Positions 1 through 9,083 of a DNA stretch of 64,000 nucleotides are shown here, piece by piece. The DNA lies in the NCBI RefSeq assembly GCF_000419525.1, contig NZ_ATTE01000001.1, positions 744,001 to 808,000 on the forward strand. Direction: 5' to 3'. Numbering within the stretch: the first letter of the stretch is position 1; each line of letters starts with the position of its first letter. This DNA is from Leucothrix mucor DSM 2157. Lineage in GTDB: Bacteria; Pseudomonadota; Gammaproteobacteria; Thiotrichales; Thiotrichaceae. The translations under genes and the position numbers were made by a program. The notes beneath the pieces were generated by a model. It worked only from the letters and a program-made list of their open reading frames with translations, made no database searches and had not been told where the DNA came from.

Positions 1-213
1 CGCCTTCACAACATTCGACGTGAAGGCGCTGTGATTGAAGAACACCAGGCTATTGTGGCGGCAATCCGCAGTGGCTCGGCCGATGAAGCTGAGGCAGCAA
101 TGATCAGACACATCGGACCACTGGAGCGCGAAGTCGAAACACTGGCCTCACACGCCGGCTTGTTGGACTTTATCGAAGGACTTAATTCAGGGCGATATAA
201 ACATCGTGCTTAA
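1..213 (+). CDS. GntR/FadR-family regulator, C-terminal end (partial)
   Basis: The gene starts before the window; 70 codons remain, open from base 1 to a TAA. The visible part is the end of an FCD ligand-binding domain: the helix EEHQAIVAAIRSG followed by an Ala/Glu-rich helix and a histidine near 'MIRHI' is typical of the last helices of FCD-type GntR regulators, where histidines and acids bind a metal that contacts a carboxylate ligand. The DNA-binding domain is not in view. It lies 43 bp upstream of algS in the same direction, and GntR/FCD proteins commonly control uronate catabolism, so I infer that it senses an alginate breakdown product and controls the downstream operon. The family call is fairly sure, the ligand is a guess. 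Confidence 0.75.
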   Translation, partial: RLHNIRREGAVIEEHQAIVAAIRSGSADEAEAAMIRHIGPLEREVETLASHAGLLDFIEGLNSGRYKHRA

Positions 214-256
214 TGACTAGACCGGTGCTTACAGGCACGGTTGAATTGGAGGAAAG

Positions 257-1360
257 ATGTCAGGGGTAAAGCTTGAAAAGATAGTTAAACGTTATGGCGA
301 CATTGAAGTCGTACATGGCATTGATCTGGAGGTAGCATCGCAGGAGTTTGTGGTGCTAGTTGGACCGTCCGGATGTGGTAAGTCGACCACCTTGCGTATG
401 ATTGCCGGTCTGGAAGAAATCTCCGGCGGTAAGCTCACGATTGATGATCGGGAAGTGAATAATGTCGCTCCGAAAGATCGTGATGTTGCCATGGTATTTC
501 AGAACTACGCGCTATACCCGCATCTCAATGTTGCCGAGAACATGGCCTTTGGTTTGCGCATTCGTAAAGTCCCTAAAGACGAGATCGACCGCCAGGTTAA
601 AGAAGTTGCCGAGATTCTTGGCTTAACTGAATACCTAGAGCGTCGTCCGGCAGATTTATCCGGTGGACAGCGCCAGCGTGTGGCCATGGGCCGCGCCATT
701 GTTCGTCATCCTAAAGTGTTCCTGTTTGATGAGCCACTATCCAATCTGGATGCCAAATTGCGGACGCAAATGCGCGCTGAAATCAAACGCCTGCACAAGC
801 GTTTGGGTGTAACCAGTGTGTACGTAACCCACGATCAGGTTGAAGCGATGACCTTGGCCGATCGCATTGTGGTGATGTGTAACGGTCGCATTGAGCAAAT
901 CGGTACACCGATGGAATTGTTCAATCATCCTAAGAATGTATTCGTTGCCAGCTTTATTGGTTCACCGCCAATGAATCAGCTGGAAGCCGTGCTCGAAATC
1001 AAAGATGACAAACTGTTTGCCAATATTGGTGATGACAGTCTGCAACTGCCACCGATCAGAGAGCTGAGCCATGATGACAATGGCCGCAAAGTGATTTTGG
1101 GTATTCGCCCTGAACACATCATGATCGAAGCCGACGCTGATACCAGCTCTATCTCGGTTGAATTAGATTTGATCGAGACTTTAGGCTCCGAAGCGCTGTT
1201 ACACACGCAGGTAGAAGGTAAGCCATTTGTGGTGAAAACCGAAACCCATGGCGACATCGCGCACTTAGACAACGTCAATGCCTTCCACTTCAAGCCTGGC
1301 ATGATCAAGGTCTTCGATTTTGATACCGGAGACGCTTTCGATCATCCGGGTCGGGCATAA
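257..1360 (+). CDS. algS: Alginate ABC importer ATPase (AlgS/MalK/UgpC type)
   Basis: Cytoplasmic ATPase that powers sugar import; 367 aa, the usual length for the MalK/UgpC/AlgS group. Seen: Walker [10 protein letters not shown] (residues 36-44), Q-loop Gln82, signature LSGGQ (134-138), Walker B VFLFDEP (154-160), switch His192, then a C-terminal TOBE-type regulatory region from about residue 235. The start is set by GGAGG seven bases upstream. It is first in a run of five same-strand genes encoding two permeases, an AlgQ-like binding protein and a PL15 alginate lyase. That context makes the alginate-specific name AlgS more likely than a general maltose or glycerol-phosphate ATPase, although the ATPase alone could not show this. 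One ATPase gene would form the dimer under the AlgM1-AlgM2 heterodimer. Confidence 0.9.
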   Translation: MSGVKLEKIVKRYGDIEVVHGIDLEVASQEFVVLVGPSGCGKSTTLRMIAGLEEISGGKLTIDDREVNNVAPKDRDVAMVFQNYALYPHLNVAENMAFGLRIRKVPKDEIDRQVKEVAEILGLTEYLERRPADLSGGQRQRVAMGRAIVRHPKVFLFDEPLSNLDAKLRTQMRAEIKRLHKRLGVTSVYVTHDQVEAMTLADRIVVMCNGRIEQIGTPMELFNHPKNVFVASFIGSPPMNQLEAVLEIKDDKLFANIGDDSLQLPPIRELSHDDNGRKVILGIRPEHIMIEADADTSSISVELDLIETLGSEALLHTQVEGKPFVVKTETHGDIAHLDNVNAFHFKPGMIKVFDFDTGDAFDHPGRA

Positions 1361-1374
1361 GGAGGAATGATTTT

Positions 1375-2301
1375 ATGTCAAACTTTCAAGACAAAGTAGC
1401 CTGGTTTCTCCGGCACCTACGGAGGGAGTGGCAGATTTACTTAATGCTCGCACCCACCATCATCTGGTTTATTCTGTTTTTATATAAGCCGATGTACGGC
1501 CTGCAGATTGCGTTTAAAGACTACAGTGTATTTCGTGGTATTGAGGGCAGTGCCTGGGTTGGTTTTGAGCATTTCGAAACACTCTTTGGCAATGACCAAT
1601 TTTTGCGGGCGATTAAGAACACCTTAATCATCAGCTTCCTGAGTCTGATCTTCGGTTTCCCGATTCCGATTTTGCTGGCATTGATGTTTAACGAGGTACT
1701 TAACCAGAAGTTCAAGCGTACCGCGCAAACCATCGTGTATCTGCCGCATTTTATATCCACGGTAATTATCGCGGGTATCGTAATAACCGCCTTCTCGCCC
1801 TCATCGGGGATCGTGAATTTGCTGCTCAGTAAGTTCGGTGTCGACCCCATCTACTTCTTAACCAAGCCGGAATGGTTCAGGCCAATCTTTATCGGCTCGG
1901 GAATTTGGCAAGAAGCAGGTTTTAGTTCGATCGTGTTCCTCGCGGCCATGGCAGGTATTAATCCTTCCTTGTATGAGTCCGCGGTAGTAGATGGCGCGTC
2001 ACGCTGGCAGATGATGTGGAAGATCACCATTCCCTGTATTTTGCCAACCATTTTGATCATGTTGATCATCCGGATCGGGAACCTGTTAGAGGTCGGCTTT
2101 GAGCTTATTATCCTGCTCTACCAACCCGCCACTTACGAGACCGCAGACGTTATCAGTACCTTTATTTACCGACAAGGTTTGGTGGGTGCTCAATACGATC
2201 TCGCCGCCGCCGCCGGACTGTTCAACGCTGTAGTTGCCTTTATTCTGGTAATGACTGCGAACACGATCAGTAAACGCTACTCCAGAACGTCATTGTGGTA
2301 A
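1375..2301 (+). CDS. algM1: Alginate ABC importer permease 1 (AlgM1/LplB type)
   Basis: Inner-membrane permease, 308 aa, with about six hydrophobic segments; the first follows a basic cytoplasmic start (about residues 22-45). The EAA loop that contacts the ATPase is visible as ESAVVDGASRWQMMWKITIP starting near residue 201. The 'SNFQDK...WQIYLMLAPTIIWFILFLYKPMYG' region is typical of the LplB/YtcP permease branch used with large, oligosaccharide-binding proteins. A strong AGGAGG lies nine bases before the ATG and the gene follows algS by 14 bp. Partner of AlgM2 downstream. In the Sphingomonas alginate importer the same three proteins (AlgS, AlgM1, AlgM2) have about these lengths. Family call firm, substrate inferred from neighbours. 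Confidence 0.88.
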   Translation: MSNFQDKVAWFLRHLRREWQIYLMLAPTIIWFILFLYKPMYGLQIAFKDYSVFRGIEGSAWVGFEHFETLFGNDQFLRAIKNTLIISFLSLIFGFPIPILLALMFNEVLNQKFKRTAQTIVYLPHFISTVIIAGIVITAFSPSSGIVNLLLSKFGVDPIYFLTKPEWFRPIFIGSGIWQEAGFSSIVFLAAMAGINPSLYESAVVDGASRWQMMWKITIPCILPTILIMLIIRIGNLLEVGFELIILLYQPATYETADVISTFIYRQGLVGAQYDLAAAAGLFNAVVAFILVMTANTISKRYSRTSLW

Positions 2302-2314
2302 GGAGAACGATACG

Positions 2315-3199
2315 ATGAATATGAACATGAATCTCTACTCACGCGGTGACAAGGTCTTCGTCTGGATCAATATGTTTCTGATCACGATGTTTACGATCAG
2401 TACCTTGTACCCCTTTATCTACATCGCGTCGGTCTCCTTTAGTAGTGGAGCCGCCGCAACCGCAGGACAAGTATTACTAACGCCGGTCGATATGACACTG
2501 GCGGCGTATAAACAAGTGTTATCCGAGCCCATGTTTTGGATCTCGTATAAGAACACCTTTATTTATACGATTGGCGGAACCATCGTCAGCCTGATCATTA
2601 TTATACCGGGCGCTTATGCGCTATCACGCCCACAGTTGGTAGGCCGTCGTTTCTGGAATATGACGATTGCATTCACCATGTGGTTTAACGCCGGCATGAT
2701 CCCATTCTTCCTGAATATGCGGGACCTGGGACTGCTTGATAGCTATATCGGTATTATTATCGGCTTTGCCTGTAACGCCTTTAATATCATCCTGCTACGT
2801 AACTTTTTCGAGAGCTTACCCAGCTCCTTTGAAGAAGCGGCGCGCATGGATGGCGCTAATGAATTTCAGGTACTGTGGAAGGTGTTTGTCCCACTGTCAA
2901 AGCCAGCGATTGCTACCATCACGCTATTTTGTATCGTAGCGCGTTGGAACGGCTTCTTCTGGGCGATGATCTTGCTGCGCGATGAAGACAAGATCCCACT
3001 ACAGGTGTACCTGCGCCAAACAATTATTCAGCTGACCAATGATGATGATTTCGCCAGCAGCTTGCTGGAAGCAACCTACTCATTTGAAACCGTCAGCGCC
3101 GCGATTATGGTGTGCTCCATTATCCCGGTACTCGTGTTTTATCCATTCATCCAGAAATATTTCAACAAAGGAATAATGATGGGTGGGGTGAAAGAATGA
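2315..3199 (+). CDS. algM2: Alginate ABC importer permease 2 (AlgM2/YtcP type)
   Basis: Second inner-membrane permease, 294 aa, six predicted membrane segments. The EAA loop reads EEAARMDGANEFQVLWKVFVP-like from about residue 173. The protein ends in a short GGVKE-type tail, which is characteristic of the LplC/YtcP branch (carbohydrate import, CUT1). An AGGAG box sits nine bases before the ATG; the N-terminus has a Met-Asn repeat (MNMNMN), so starts a few codons later are possible, but the upstream one has the best ribosome site. Lies 13 bp after algM1 and 28 bp before the binding-protein gene, consistent with one transcript. Together with AlgM1 it would form the translocation path for alginate or its oligosaccharides. 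Confidence 0.88.
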   Translation: MNMNMNLYSRGDKVFVWINMFLITMFTISTLYPFIYIASVSFSSGAAATAGQVLLTPVDMTLAAYKQVLSEPMFWISYKNTFIYTIGGTIVSLIIIIPGAYALSRPQLVGRRFWNMTIAFTMWFNAGMIPFFLNMRDLGLLDSYIGIIIGFACNAFNIILLRNFFESLPSSFEEAARMDGANEFQVLWKVFVPLSKPAIATITLFCIVARWNGFFWAMILLRDEDKIPLQVYLRQTIIQLTNDDDFASSLLEATYSFETVSAAIMVCSIIPVLVFYPFIQKYFNKGIMMGGVKE

Positions 3200-3227
3200 T
3201 CTCGCATAAATCTATCGGAGGAATATC

Positions 3228-4781
3228 ATGCGATTAAAAACTCTTACAGCCGCGATTATGATGACAACGGCAATCTCAGCGGCAACCCCTGCATTTGCAG
3301 CCAGCCACAGTGAAATGGTGACTGACAAGCCACTAGAGCTGACCATCCATTTTCATACTAAAAAGTATGTGTATGACGAGAACTGGGACGTGGAAAAAGA
3401 AGCCGCCAAGCGTACTGGCGTCAGCCTGAAAAACGTGGCGTCAATGGCGACCACGAACAGTCAGGAAGCGTTTAATCTATTGATTGCCGGTGGCGATCTA
3501 CCAGACATCGTGGGTGGCTCCAGTCTGAAAGAAAACGTAAACCAGTACGGCCCTGAAGGCGCATTCCTTCCACTGAATGACCTGATTGAAGAGCATGCAC
3601 CGAACCTGAAAGCGTACTTTGATGCGAATCCGGATGTGCGCTCAGCGATTACGGCTGCCGATGGCAACTTCTATTACATTCCGTATCTGCCAGATGGCAA
3701 ATATGCCCGTGCTTACTTCATCCGTATGGACTGGCTGGAAAAGTTAGGCCTTGAAGTGCCACAAAACGTGGATGAGCTATACGAAGTACTGGTTGCCTTC
3801 CGGGATAAAGACCCGAATGGCAACGGTAAGCAGGATGAAATCCCATTCTTCGATCGTGACTGGGAAGAAATGCTGCGACTGGTCACCTTATGGGATGGCC
3901 GTACCTCAGGCTCAGACACCCGTCACGACTTTTATGTAGATGGCAAAACCGTTAAGCATGGCTACGTGGGCGAGGGCTACAAAAACGGGATTCATAATCT
4001 GGCTAAGTGGTATAAAGAAAAGCTGATCGACCCTGAAATCTTCACCCGTGGCAGCCGCTCACGTGAGTTTCTATTGTCAGAAAACTTAGGCGGCATGACG
4101 CACGACTGGTTTGCATCGACAGCTGGCTACAACGACTCAATGGCCGACAAAGTGCCAGGCTTTAGCTTTAAAGCCTTTGCGCCACCAGCCTCTGTTTCCG
4201 GCAAGCGCATTGAAGAAAATCGCCGCACCAAAGTGAAGCCGGAAGGCTGGGCGATCTCTTATACCAACAAGCATCCGGTCGAGACCATTAAGTACTTTGA
4301 CTTTTTCTTTAGTGAAGAAGGCCGCCGCCTGGCCAACTTCGGTATCGAAGGCAAGCACTACGACATGATCGATGGCAAGCCAATCTTTAAACCAGAAGTG
4401 CTGAACGCCGATAAGCCAATCAACGCTCAGCTATGGTCAGTTGGTGCGCAAGTACCGCGTGGCTTCCACATGGATTACAGCTATGAAATGCAGTGGAGCA
4501 ACAAACACGCACTGGAAGGAATCGCCCTGTACGACGAAGGTGACTATCTGGTTCCTGAGTTCTTTGGTGTTGCACTAAACAAGAAAGAAAAGTCTGTTTA
4601 TGACAAGTACTGGATGAGCATCCAAAACTACATGTTAGAAAAGCAGCAAGCCTGGATCTTAGGCACACGCGATGTTGACGCCGACTGGGATGACTACATG
4701 TCACAAGTTGAAAGAATGGGCTACTCTAAAGTCATGGAAGTGATGCAGTCTGCCTACGACCGTCAGTACAATACTAAATAA
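3228..4781 (+). CDS. algQ: Periplasmic alginate-binding protein (AlgQ1/AlgQ2 type)
   Basis: Large (517 aa) extracellular solute-binding protein. A signal peptide is plain: basic start, hydrophobic core, AFA cleavage near residue 24. The mature protein closely follows Sphingomonas AlgQ1/AlgQ2 as I remember them: TDKPL near the N-terminus, TNSQEAFNLLIAGGDLPDIV, an EF-hand-like calcium loop DPNGNGKQDEI (about residues 195-205), DPEIFTR, GGMTHDWFAS and the final AYDRQY. AlgQ proteins bind alginate poly- or oligosaccharides in the periplasm and deliver them to AlgM1M2-AlgS. The calcium loop acids are all present. A GGAGG box lies six bases before the ATG. A hairpin with a T-tract follows the stop, which would leave this gene more abundant than the lyase behind it, as is common for binding proteins. 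Confidence 0.92.
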   Translation: MRLKTLTAAIMMTTAISAATPAFAASHSEMVTDKPLELTIHFHTKKYVYDENWDVEKEAAKRTGVSLKNVASMATTNSQEAFNLLIAGGDLPDIVGGSSLKENVNQYGPEGAFLPLNDLIEEHAPNLKAYFDANPDVRSAITAADGNFYYIPYLPDGKYARAYFIRMDWLEKLGLEVPQNVDELYEVLVAFRDKDPNGNGKQDEIPFFDRDWEEMLRLVTLWDGRTSGSDTRHDFYVDGKTVKHGYVGEGYKNGIHNLAKWYKEKLIDPEIFTRGSRSREFLLSENLGGMTHDWFASTAGYNDSMADKVPGFSFKAFAPPASVSGKRIEENRRTKVKPEGWAISYTNKHPVETIKYFDFFFSEEGRRLANFGIEGKHYDMIDGKPIFKPEVLNADKPINAQLWSVGAQVPRGFHMDYSYEMQWSNKHALEGIALYDEGDYLVPEFFGVALNKKEKSVYDKYWMSIQNYMLEKQQAWILGTRDVDADWDDYMSQVERMGYSKVMEVMQSAYDRQYNTK

Positions 4782-4797
4782 ACCGATCTCCTCGTTT

Positions 4798-4836
4798 GGC
4801 ATGCCTGTCTTCACGTAAGCGGGCATGCCTCTTTTT
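4798..4836 (+). terminator. Intercistronic hairpin, probable attenuating terminator
   Basis: An 11-bp stem (GGCATGCCTGT at 4798-4808 with GCGGGCATGCC at 4819-4829, two G-T pairs) with a 10-nt loop is followed by TCTTTTT. It lies 16 bp after the binding-protein stop and 29 bp before the lyase start. I read it as partial termination or an mRNA-stabilising 3' hairpin that raises the ratio of binding protein to lyase. Confidence 0.7.
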
Positions 4837-4865
4837 ACTCACAATTTTATAAGGATGAGTTTTTA

Positions 4866-7214
4866 ATGTCTTCAAGCATGAACCCTCACTCGCAGGCTAG
4901 TTATCTTGACGAGCCAAAAGCCGGACGGTTGAATATCCAGTATTCTCCTGCGTCGGGTACATCAGTCATTGAAAATCCACCTCGTTTTATGTGGCTGCCC
5001 GTGGTGGAAGATGAGGCGCAGTATGTACTGCAAGTCTCTGACAATGCCGATTTCAGCGGCGCGAACACACACTCATTTAGTAACATCGAAGTTAACTTTT
5101 TAACGCCGGATGTCACCTTTAAGCCCGGCGAATACAGCTGGCGTTATGCCGTTTGCGATGCCAAAACCGGCAAGCCACAAAGTGCCTGGAGCACGGTGCG
5201 CAGTTTTAGTATTCCGGAAACAGCGATTGCTGGGCCGATTCCTAATCGCGCGAAGCGTTACCAGTCAGTTAGTACCGCTCACCCACGCTTATGGCTCAAT
5301 CCGGAAAGCGTTGCGGCCTTTAGCGAGTCGCTAAAAGAAAACCCCGATTATTGCAGCTGGGAGACCTTTTTTGAGAAGTCAGTCCAGCCATGGCTTGAGC
5401 GTCCTGTGATGGATGAGCCAAAGCCATACCCGAACAACACCCGAGTCGCGAACATTTGGCGACAAACCTATATTGATTGTCAGGAGTTGGTCTACGCGAT
5501 CCGCCATCTGGCCGTCGCAGGGCATGTATTAAAAGATCAGCAGATGCTCGATCAGGCCAAAGCGTGGTTACTCTCCTCAGCCGCATGGGACCCGGATGGC
5601 CCAACCTCTCGCGCTTATACCGATGAGTGGGCATTCCGCGTGGCCGTTGCATTAGCCTGGGGCTATGACTGGTTATATGAAGAAATGACACAGGATGAGC
5701 GCGATTTAGTGCGTGCCTCCTTGTTAGCCCGTACCCGCCAAGTTGCCGATCACGTCATCAAAAACGCCAACATTCAATTGTTCCCATACGACAGCCACGC
5801 GGTACGCTCAGTGTCTGCGGTATTGGTTCCGGCCTGTATTGCAATGTGGGATGAAGAGCCGGAAGCGCGCGAATGGCTGGACTACTCCATTGAGTTCCTC
5901 GCCACGGTTTACACGCCATGGGGCGATGAGCAGGGTGGCTGGGCAGAAGGCCCGCACTACTGGATGACGGGAATGGCGTATCTGATTGAAGCGGCCAACT
6001 TGCTGAAAAACTATTTCGCAATTGATTTGTATCAGCGTCCGTTTTTCCAGAAAACCGGCGACTTCCCGCTCTACACCAAAGCACCTGACACCCGTCGCGG
6101 CACCTTTGGTGATGACTCCACCATGGGTGATTTAGTCTGCCTGAAAGTCGGTTATAACCTGCGCCAATTCGCCGGCGTGACGGGCAATCAGGCTTACCAG
6201 TGGTATTACGAAGAAGTAAAGCGTAATGACCCCGGCACTGAAATGGCCTTCTACAACTACGGCTGGTGGGATCTTAACTTTGACGAGCTGATGTATCAGC
6301 ACGACTACCCCATCATCGAAGAAGCAGCCCCAGCAGATGATGACAAACTGCGCTGGTTTAAAGGCGTCGGTTGGGCCGCCATCCAGCATAAAATGGATGA
6401 CCCCGATCAGCATATTCACTTTGTAATGAAAGCCAGTAAGTTCGGCTCGATTAGCCACAGTCACGGCGACCAAGGTGCCTTCTGTATGTCGGCCTTTGGT
6501 GAAGATTTAGCGATTCAATCTGGCTATTACGTGGCGTTTAGCAGTGATATGCACATGAACTGGCGACGTCAAACGCGTTCTAAAAATGCCATTTTAATTA
6601 ATGGTAAAGGGCAGTATGCGGACCATGATAAATCCTTAACCATGCGCTCAACTGGTCAGATATTGGCGGCTGAAACGCGTGATGATCATATTTATATTAA
6701 AAGTGAAGCCACAGCGGCCTATCAGCACTTTAATCCACAAGTCACTCGGGTGGAGCGTGAAGTTTACTTTGTGCAAAACAACTACTTTGTGATCGTGGAC
6801 AGTGTGGATGCCGATGAGCCGGTTGAAATTGATTGGCTGCTACACGCTAACAGTGATTTCAGTCTGGGCGAAAGCTCATTCCGTTACAGCGGCGAAAAAG
6901 CGGGCTTCTACGGTCAAGTACTTTGGTCGGAAGGTGGCGCGGCAACATTGACTCAAGCCAAAGATTTTGAAGGGATTAATCCTGAAGAATACGCAGGCTT
7001 GCCAGTGAGCACGCACTTGAATGCTAAATTTCCAGCGGCAAAGCGCCACCGGATTGCGACTTTGCTAGTGCCGTATAAATTGGATGAGCCAAAGCGGATT
7101 TTCCAATTTTTGGATGATCAGGGTTATGACTGCAACTTGTACTTTACGGACTCTGAAGAGCGCTCGTTTAAGTTGGTGATTGAGAAGCTGGCCACTGTGT
7201 TCAAATATGGCTAA
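4866..7214 (+). CDS. Exolytic alginate lyase, polysaccharide lyase family 15
   Basis: 782 aa, the length of Agrobacterium Atu3025 (776 aa), the type PL15 exo-alginate lyase, which releases unsaturated monosaccharide from alginate oligomers by beta-elimination. The sequence follows that enzyme throughout from memory: N-terminal beta domain with ENPPRF-WLP, an alpha-toroid with PYPNNTRVA and WRQTYIDCQE, then the heparinase II/III-like beta domain. The catalytic residues I recall for Atu3025 fall at identical numbers here: His311 in YDSHAVRS, Tyr365 in EGPHYW and His531 in SHSHGDQ. No signal peptide is seen, so it should act in the cytoplasm on imported oligomers. It is last in the alginate operon, after a partial terminator, and is followed by a strong one. 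A heparin lyase assignment is less likely given the AlgQ neighbour. Confidence 0.93.
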   Translation: MSSSMNPHSQASYLDEPKAGRLNIQYSPASGTSVIENPPRFMWLPVVEDEAQYVLQVSDNADFSGANTHSFSNIEVNFLTPDVTFKPGEYSWRYAVCDAKTGKPQSAWSTVRSFSIPETAIAGPIPNRAKRYQSVSTAHPRLWLNPESVAAFSESLKENPDYCSWETFFEKSVQPWLERPVMDEPKPYPNNTRVANIWRQTYIDCQELVYAIRHLAVAGHVLKDQQMLDQAKAWLLSSAAWDPDGPTSRAYTDEWAFRVAVALAWGYDWLYEEMTQDERDLVRASLLARTRQVADHVIKNANIQLFPYDSHAVRSVSAVLVPACIAMWDEEPEAREWLDYSIEFLATVYTPWGDEQGGWAEGPHYWMTGMAYLIEAANLLKNYFAIDLYQRPFFQKTGDFPLYTKAPDTRRGTFGDDSTMGDLVCLKVGYNLRQFAGVTGNQAYQWYYEEVKRNDPGTEMAFYNYGWWDLNFDELMYQHDYPIIEEAAPADDDKLRWFKGVGWAAIQHKMDDPDQHIHFVMKASKFGSISHSHGDQGAFCMSAFGEDLAIQSGYYVAFSSDMHMNWRRQTRSKNAILINGKGQYADHDKSLTMRSTGQILAAETRDDHIYIKSEATAAYQHFNPQVTRVEREVYFVQNNYFVIVDSVDADEPVEIDWLLHANSDFSLGESSFRYSGEKAGFYGQVLWSEGGAATLTQAKDFEGINPEEYAGLPVSTHLNAKFPAAKRHRIATLLVPYKLDEPKRIFQFLDDQGYDCNLYFTDSEERSFKLVIEKLATVFKYG

Positions 7215-7248
7215 TGGCGCTTAACCGCGACCAGTAGCGATTGGGGGT

Positions 7249-7284
7249 AGAGCAAGTGAGTGTGATAACTCACTTGCTCTTTTG
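7249..7284 (+). terminator. Rho-independent terminator of the alginate operon
   Basis: A perfect 13-bp stem (AGAGCAAGTGAGT, 7249-7261; loop GTGATA; ACTCACTTGCTCT, 7268-7280) is followed by TTTTGCTTT. It begins 35 bp after the lyase stop. On the other strand it could also stop transcripts leaving cls, but the T-tract favours the + strand. Confidence 0.88.
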
Positions 7285-7320
7285 CTTTCTGAGGACTGCG
7301 CTGACGTAACCTTGCACGCT

Positions 7321-7353
7321 GGCTATTGGCTATTGGCTATTGGCTATTGGCTA
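7321..7353. repeat. 7-bp tandem repeat (GGCTATT)
   Basis: Four full GGCTATT units and a partial fifth in the space between the alginate terminator and the 3' end of cls. Non-coding; a site of possible length variation. No function is evident. Confidence 0.8.
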
Positions 7354-7399
7354 CTGATTGATGAGCTTGCGCGCTAATTGCATAGCATTGAGCTGGCAA

Positions 7400-8812
7400 T
7401 TACAAAATAGGATCAAATAAACGCGCCAAGCGCACCGCCCAACGAAATAGTAAGCCACGCGAATATAAATCGGCACTTGATACCTGCCGGCTATGAGTAA
7501 AATCATCTTTCAGCATATCGGATACTTGCGCGGCGAAGTGCTTATCCACCACCAAAGCCGTGACTTCAAAATTTAAGTACAGCGAGCGATTATCCAGATT
7601 GGCCGTGCCTACGCTGGCGACCTCGTCATCCACCAAAATCACCTTTTGATGTAGAAAGCCGCGTTGATAACGATAGAGTTTAATGCCCGCGCGCTCGGCC
7701 GCTTTTAAAAAGGTAAACGAGGCCAGATACACCACTTTATGGTCCGGCTTTTCGGGCAGCAAAATGCGCACATCCACGCCACGTAAAGCCGCCAGTTGCA
7801 ACACTTCAAACACGGCATGGCTTGGTACAAAGTAGGGGCTGGTAATCCACAAGCGCCGCTTGGCTCCAATAATCGCTTGATGAAACATCATCGAGCAGGC
7901 ATCAAACTTATCCGTCGGGCCGGTGGCATGGATTAGCACGGCCTGATCACCCACCGCTTTCGGTTTGTTATTCAGCGTGATGAGCTTGCGCGAAGCCCAA
8001 TACCAATCCGACTGAAAGCTACATTGCAGCGCTTGCACTGAGGGGCCTTCGAGCTTTAAAAAGGTATCGCGCCAATAGCCCAGCTTGCCAAGGCCAAGGT
8101 ACTCATCACCCACATTTAAGCCGCCGGTTAGCGCGATATGGCCATCTGCAATCACCATCTTTCGATGATTGCGGAAGTTAAGTTGGAAGCGATTGCGCCA
8201 GCCGCGCGTGGTGTTAAACGAGCGTACTGCTACGCCACCGGCGCGCAGCCGTTGTAAATAATAACGGCTCAGCGCATGGCAGCCGATTTCATCATATAGC
8301 AGGTAAACCTTCACGCCTTGGGCTGCTTTTGCCAGCAGTGCCGCGTGAAATTTCCGACCCAGCTCATCGTCGTGGATAATGAAAAACTGGATGAGCACAT
8401 AGTGCTGCGCTTGCTCAATGGTTTCAAACAGCGTATCGAAGGTTTGCTGACCATTGATCAACAATTCCAAACGATTGCCTCGGGTGTAAACCGTATCGTG
8501 CAGCTTGGCCAGCAAGCCAAAATTATGCTCCAGCTCAGCGGGCAACGTGGCGCGAAACGACTTGATCGACTGCATCGGGTGATGATGGTCGGCCTGCTCA
8601 GTGACTTGGCGCAATACCTCCACATAACCGCGAAAACGATTGCGGCCAAACACCCAATACAGCGGCAGCATGACATAAGGCACCAGCAGCAAACCCATCG
8701 CCCAGGCAATCGCCCCTTGCGAAGTTCTCACTTTAACCGCTGCGTGAATCGCCGACCAAATGCCCAGCAGGTGAACGCCGGAAAGTAAGGCCGAAGCGAG
8801 CCACAGGCTCAA
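7400..8812 (-). CDS. cls: Cardiolipin synthase (phospholipase D superfamily)
   Basis: Membrane enzyme of 470 aa that joins two phosphatidylglycerols (or PG and PE, depending on the subtype) into cardiolipin. Seen: two N-terminal membrane segments (about residues 1-22 and 35-58) ending in the WVFGRNRFRGY border typical of Cls, then two HKD motifs: HRKMVIADGHIALTGGLN (first half) and HQKVILVDDEVASVGTANLDNRS (second half), both with His, Lys and Asp in register. Length and order match ClsA-type bacterial enzymes (about 480 aa). It stands alone, convergent with the alginate operon. About 270 bp without a gene separate its start from the next gene; I see only AT-rich sequence there with no clear promoter boxes. 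Confidence 0.92.
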   Translation of the reverse strand: MSLWLASALLSGVHLLGIWSAIHAAVKVRTSQGAIAWAMGLLLVPYVMLPLYWVFGRNRFRGYVEVLRQVTEQADHHHPMQSIKSFRATLPAELEHNFGLLAKLHDTVYTRGNRLELLINGQQTFDTLFETIEQAQHYVLIQFFIIHDDELGRKFHAALLAKAAQGVKVYLLYDEIGCHALSRYYLQRLRAGGVAVRSFNTTRGWRNRFQLNFRNHRKMVIADGHIALTGGLNVGDEYLGLGKLGYWRDTFLKLEGPSVQALQCSFQSDWYWASRKLITLNNKPKAVGDQAVLIHATGPTDKFDACSMMFHQAIIGAKRRLWITSPYFVPSHAVFEVLQLAALRGVDVRILLPEKPDHKVVYLASFTFLKAAERAGIKLYRYQRGFLHQKVILVDDEVASVGTANLDNRSLYLNFEVTALVVDKHFAAQVSDMLKDDFTHSRQVSSADLYSRGLLFRWAVRLARLFDPIL

Positions 8813-9083
8813 AACATAACCGCCTTCGCGGGATAACTGAAATGCTTGATCATAAACCGGGAATATTACAAGTAACGTAATAGTGTAGCGGGATTGTGGC
8901 TTAGCGGCTAGCGGCTCACCAGTTCTTAGTATGTTGTGACTTGATTAGCAGCTGTATGGTGAAATTGTTGAGACTCAACCTCGGTAAAAAGATAGCGGGA
9001 TAAAGGTGTAATTATGAAAATACACCCCTAAAATCATAATCTGATATACTGATTGTTACGAGAAATAGTTATGGTCTAAGGTA

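Noticed and set aside
5320-5691. Long antisense frame inside the PL15 lyase gene
   Set aside because: Arg/Pro/His-rich shadow frame opposite a well-conserved enzyme; no start signal.
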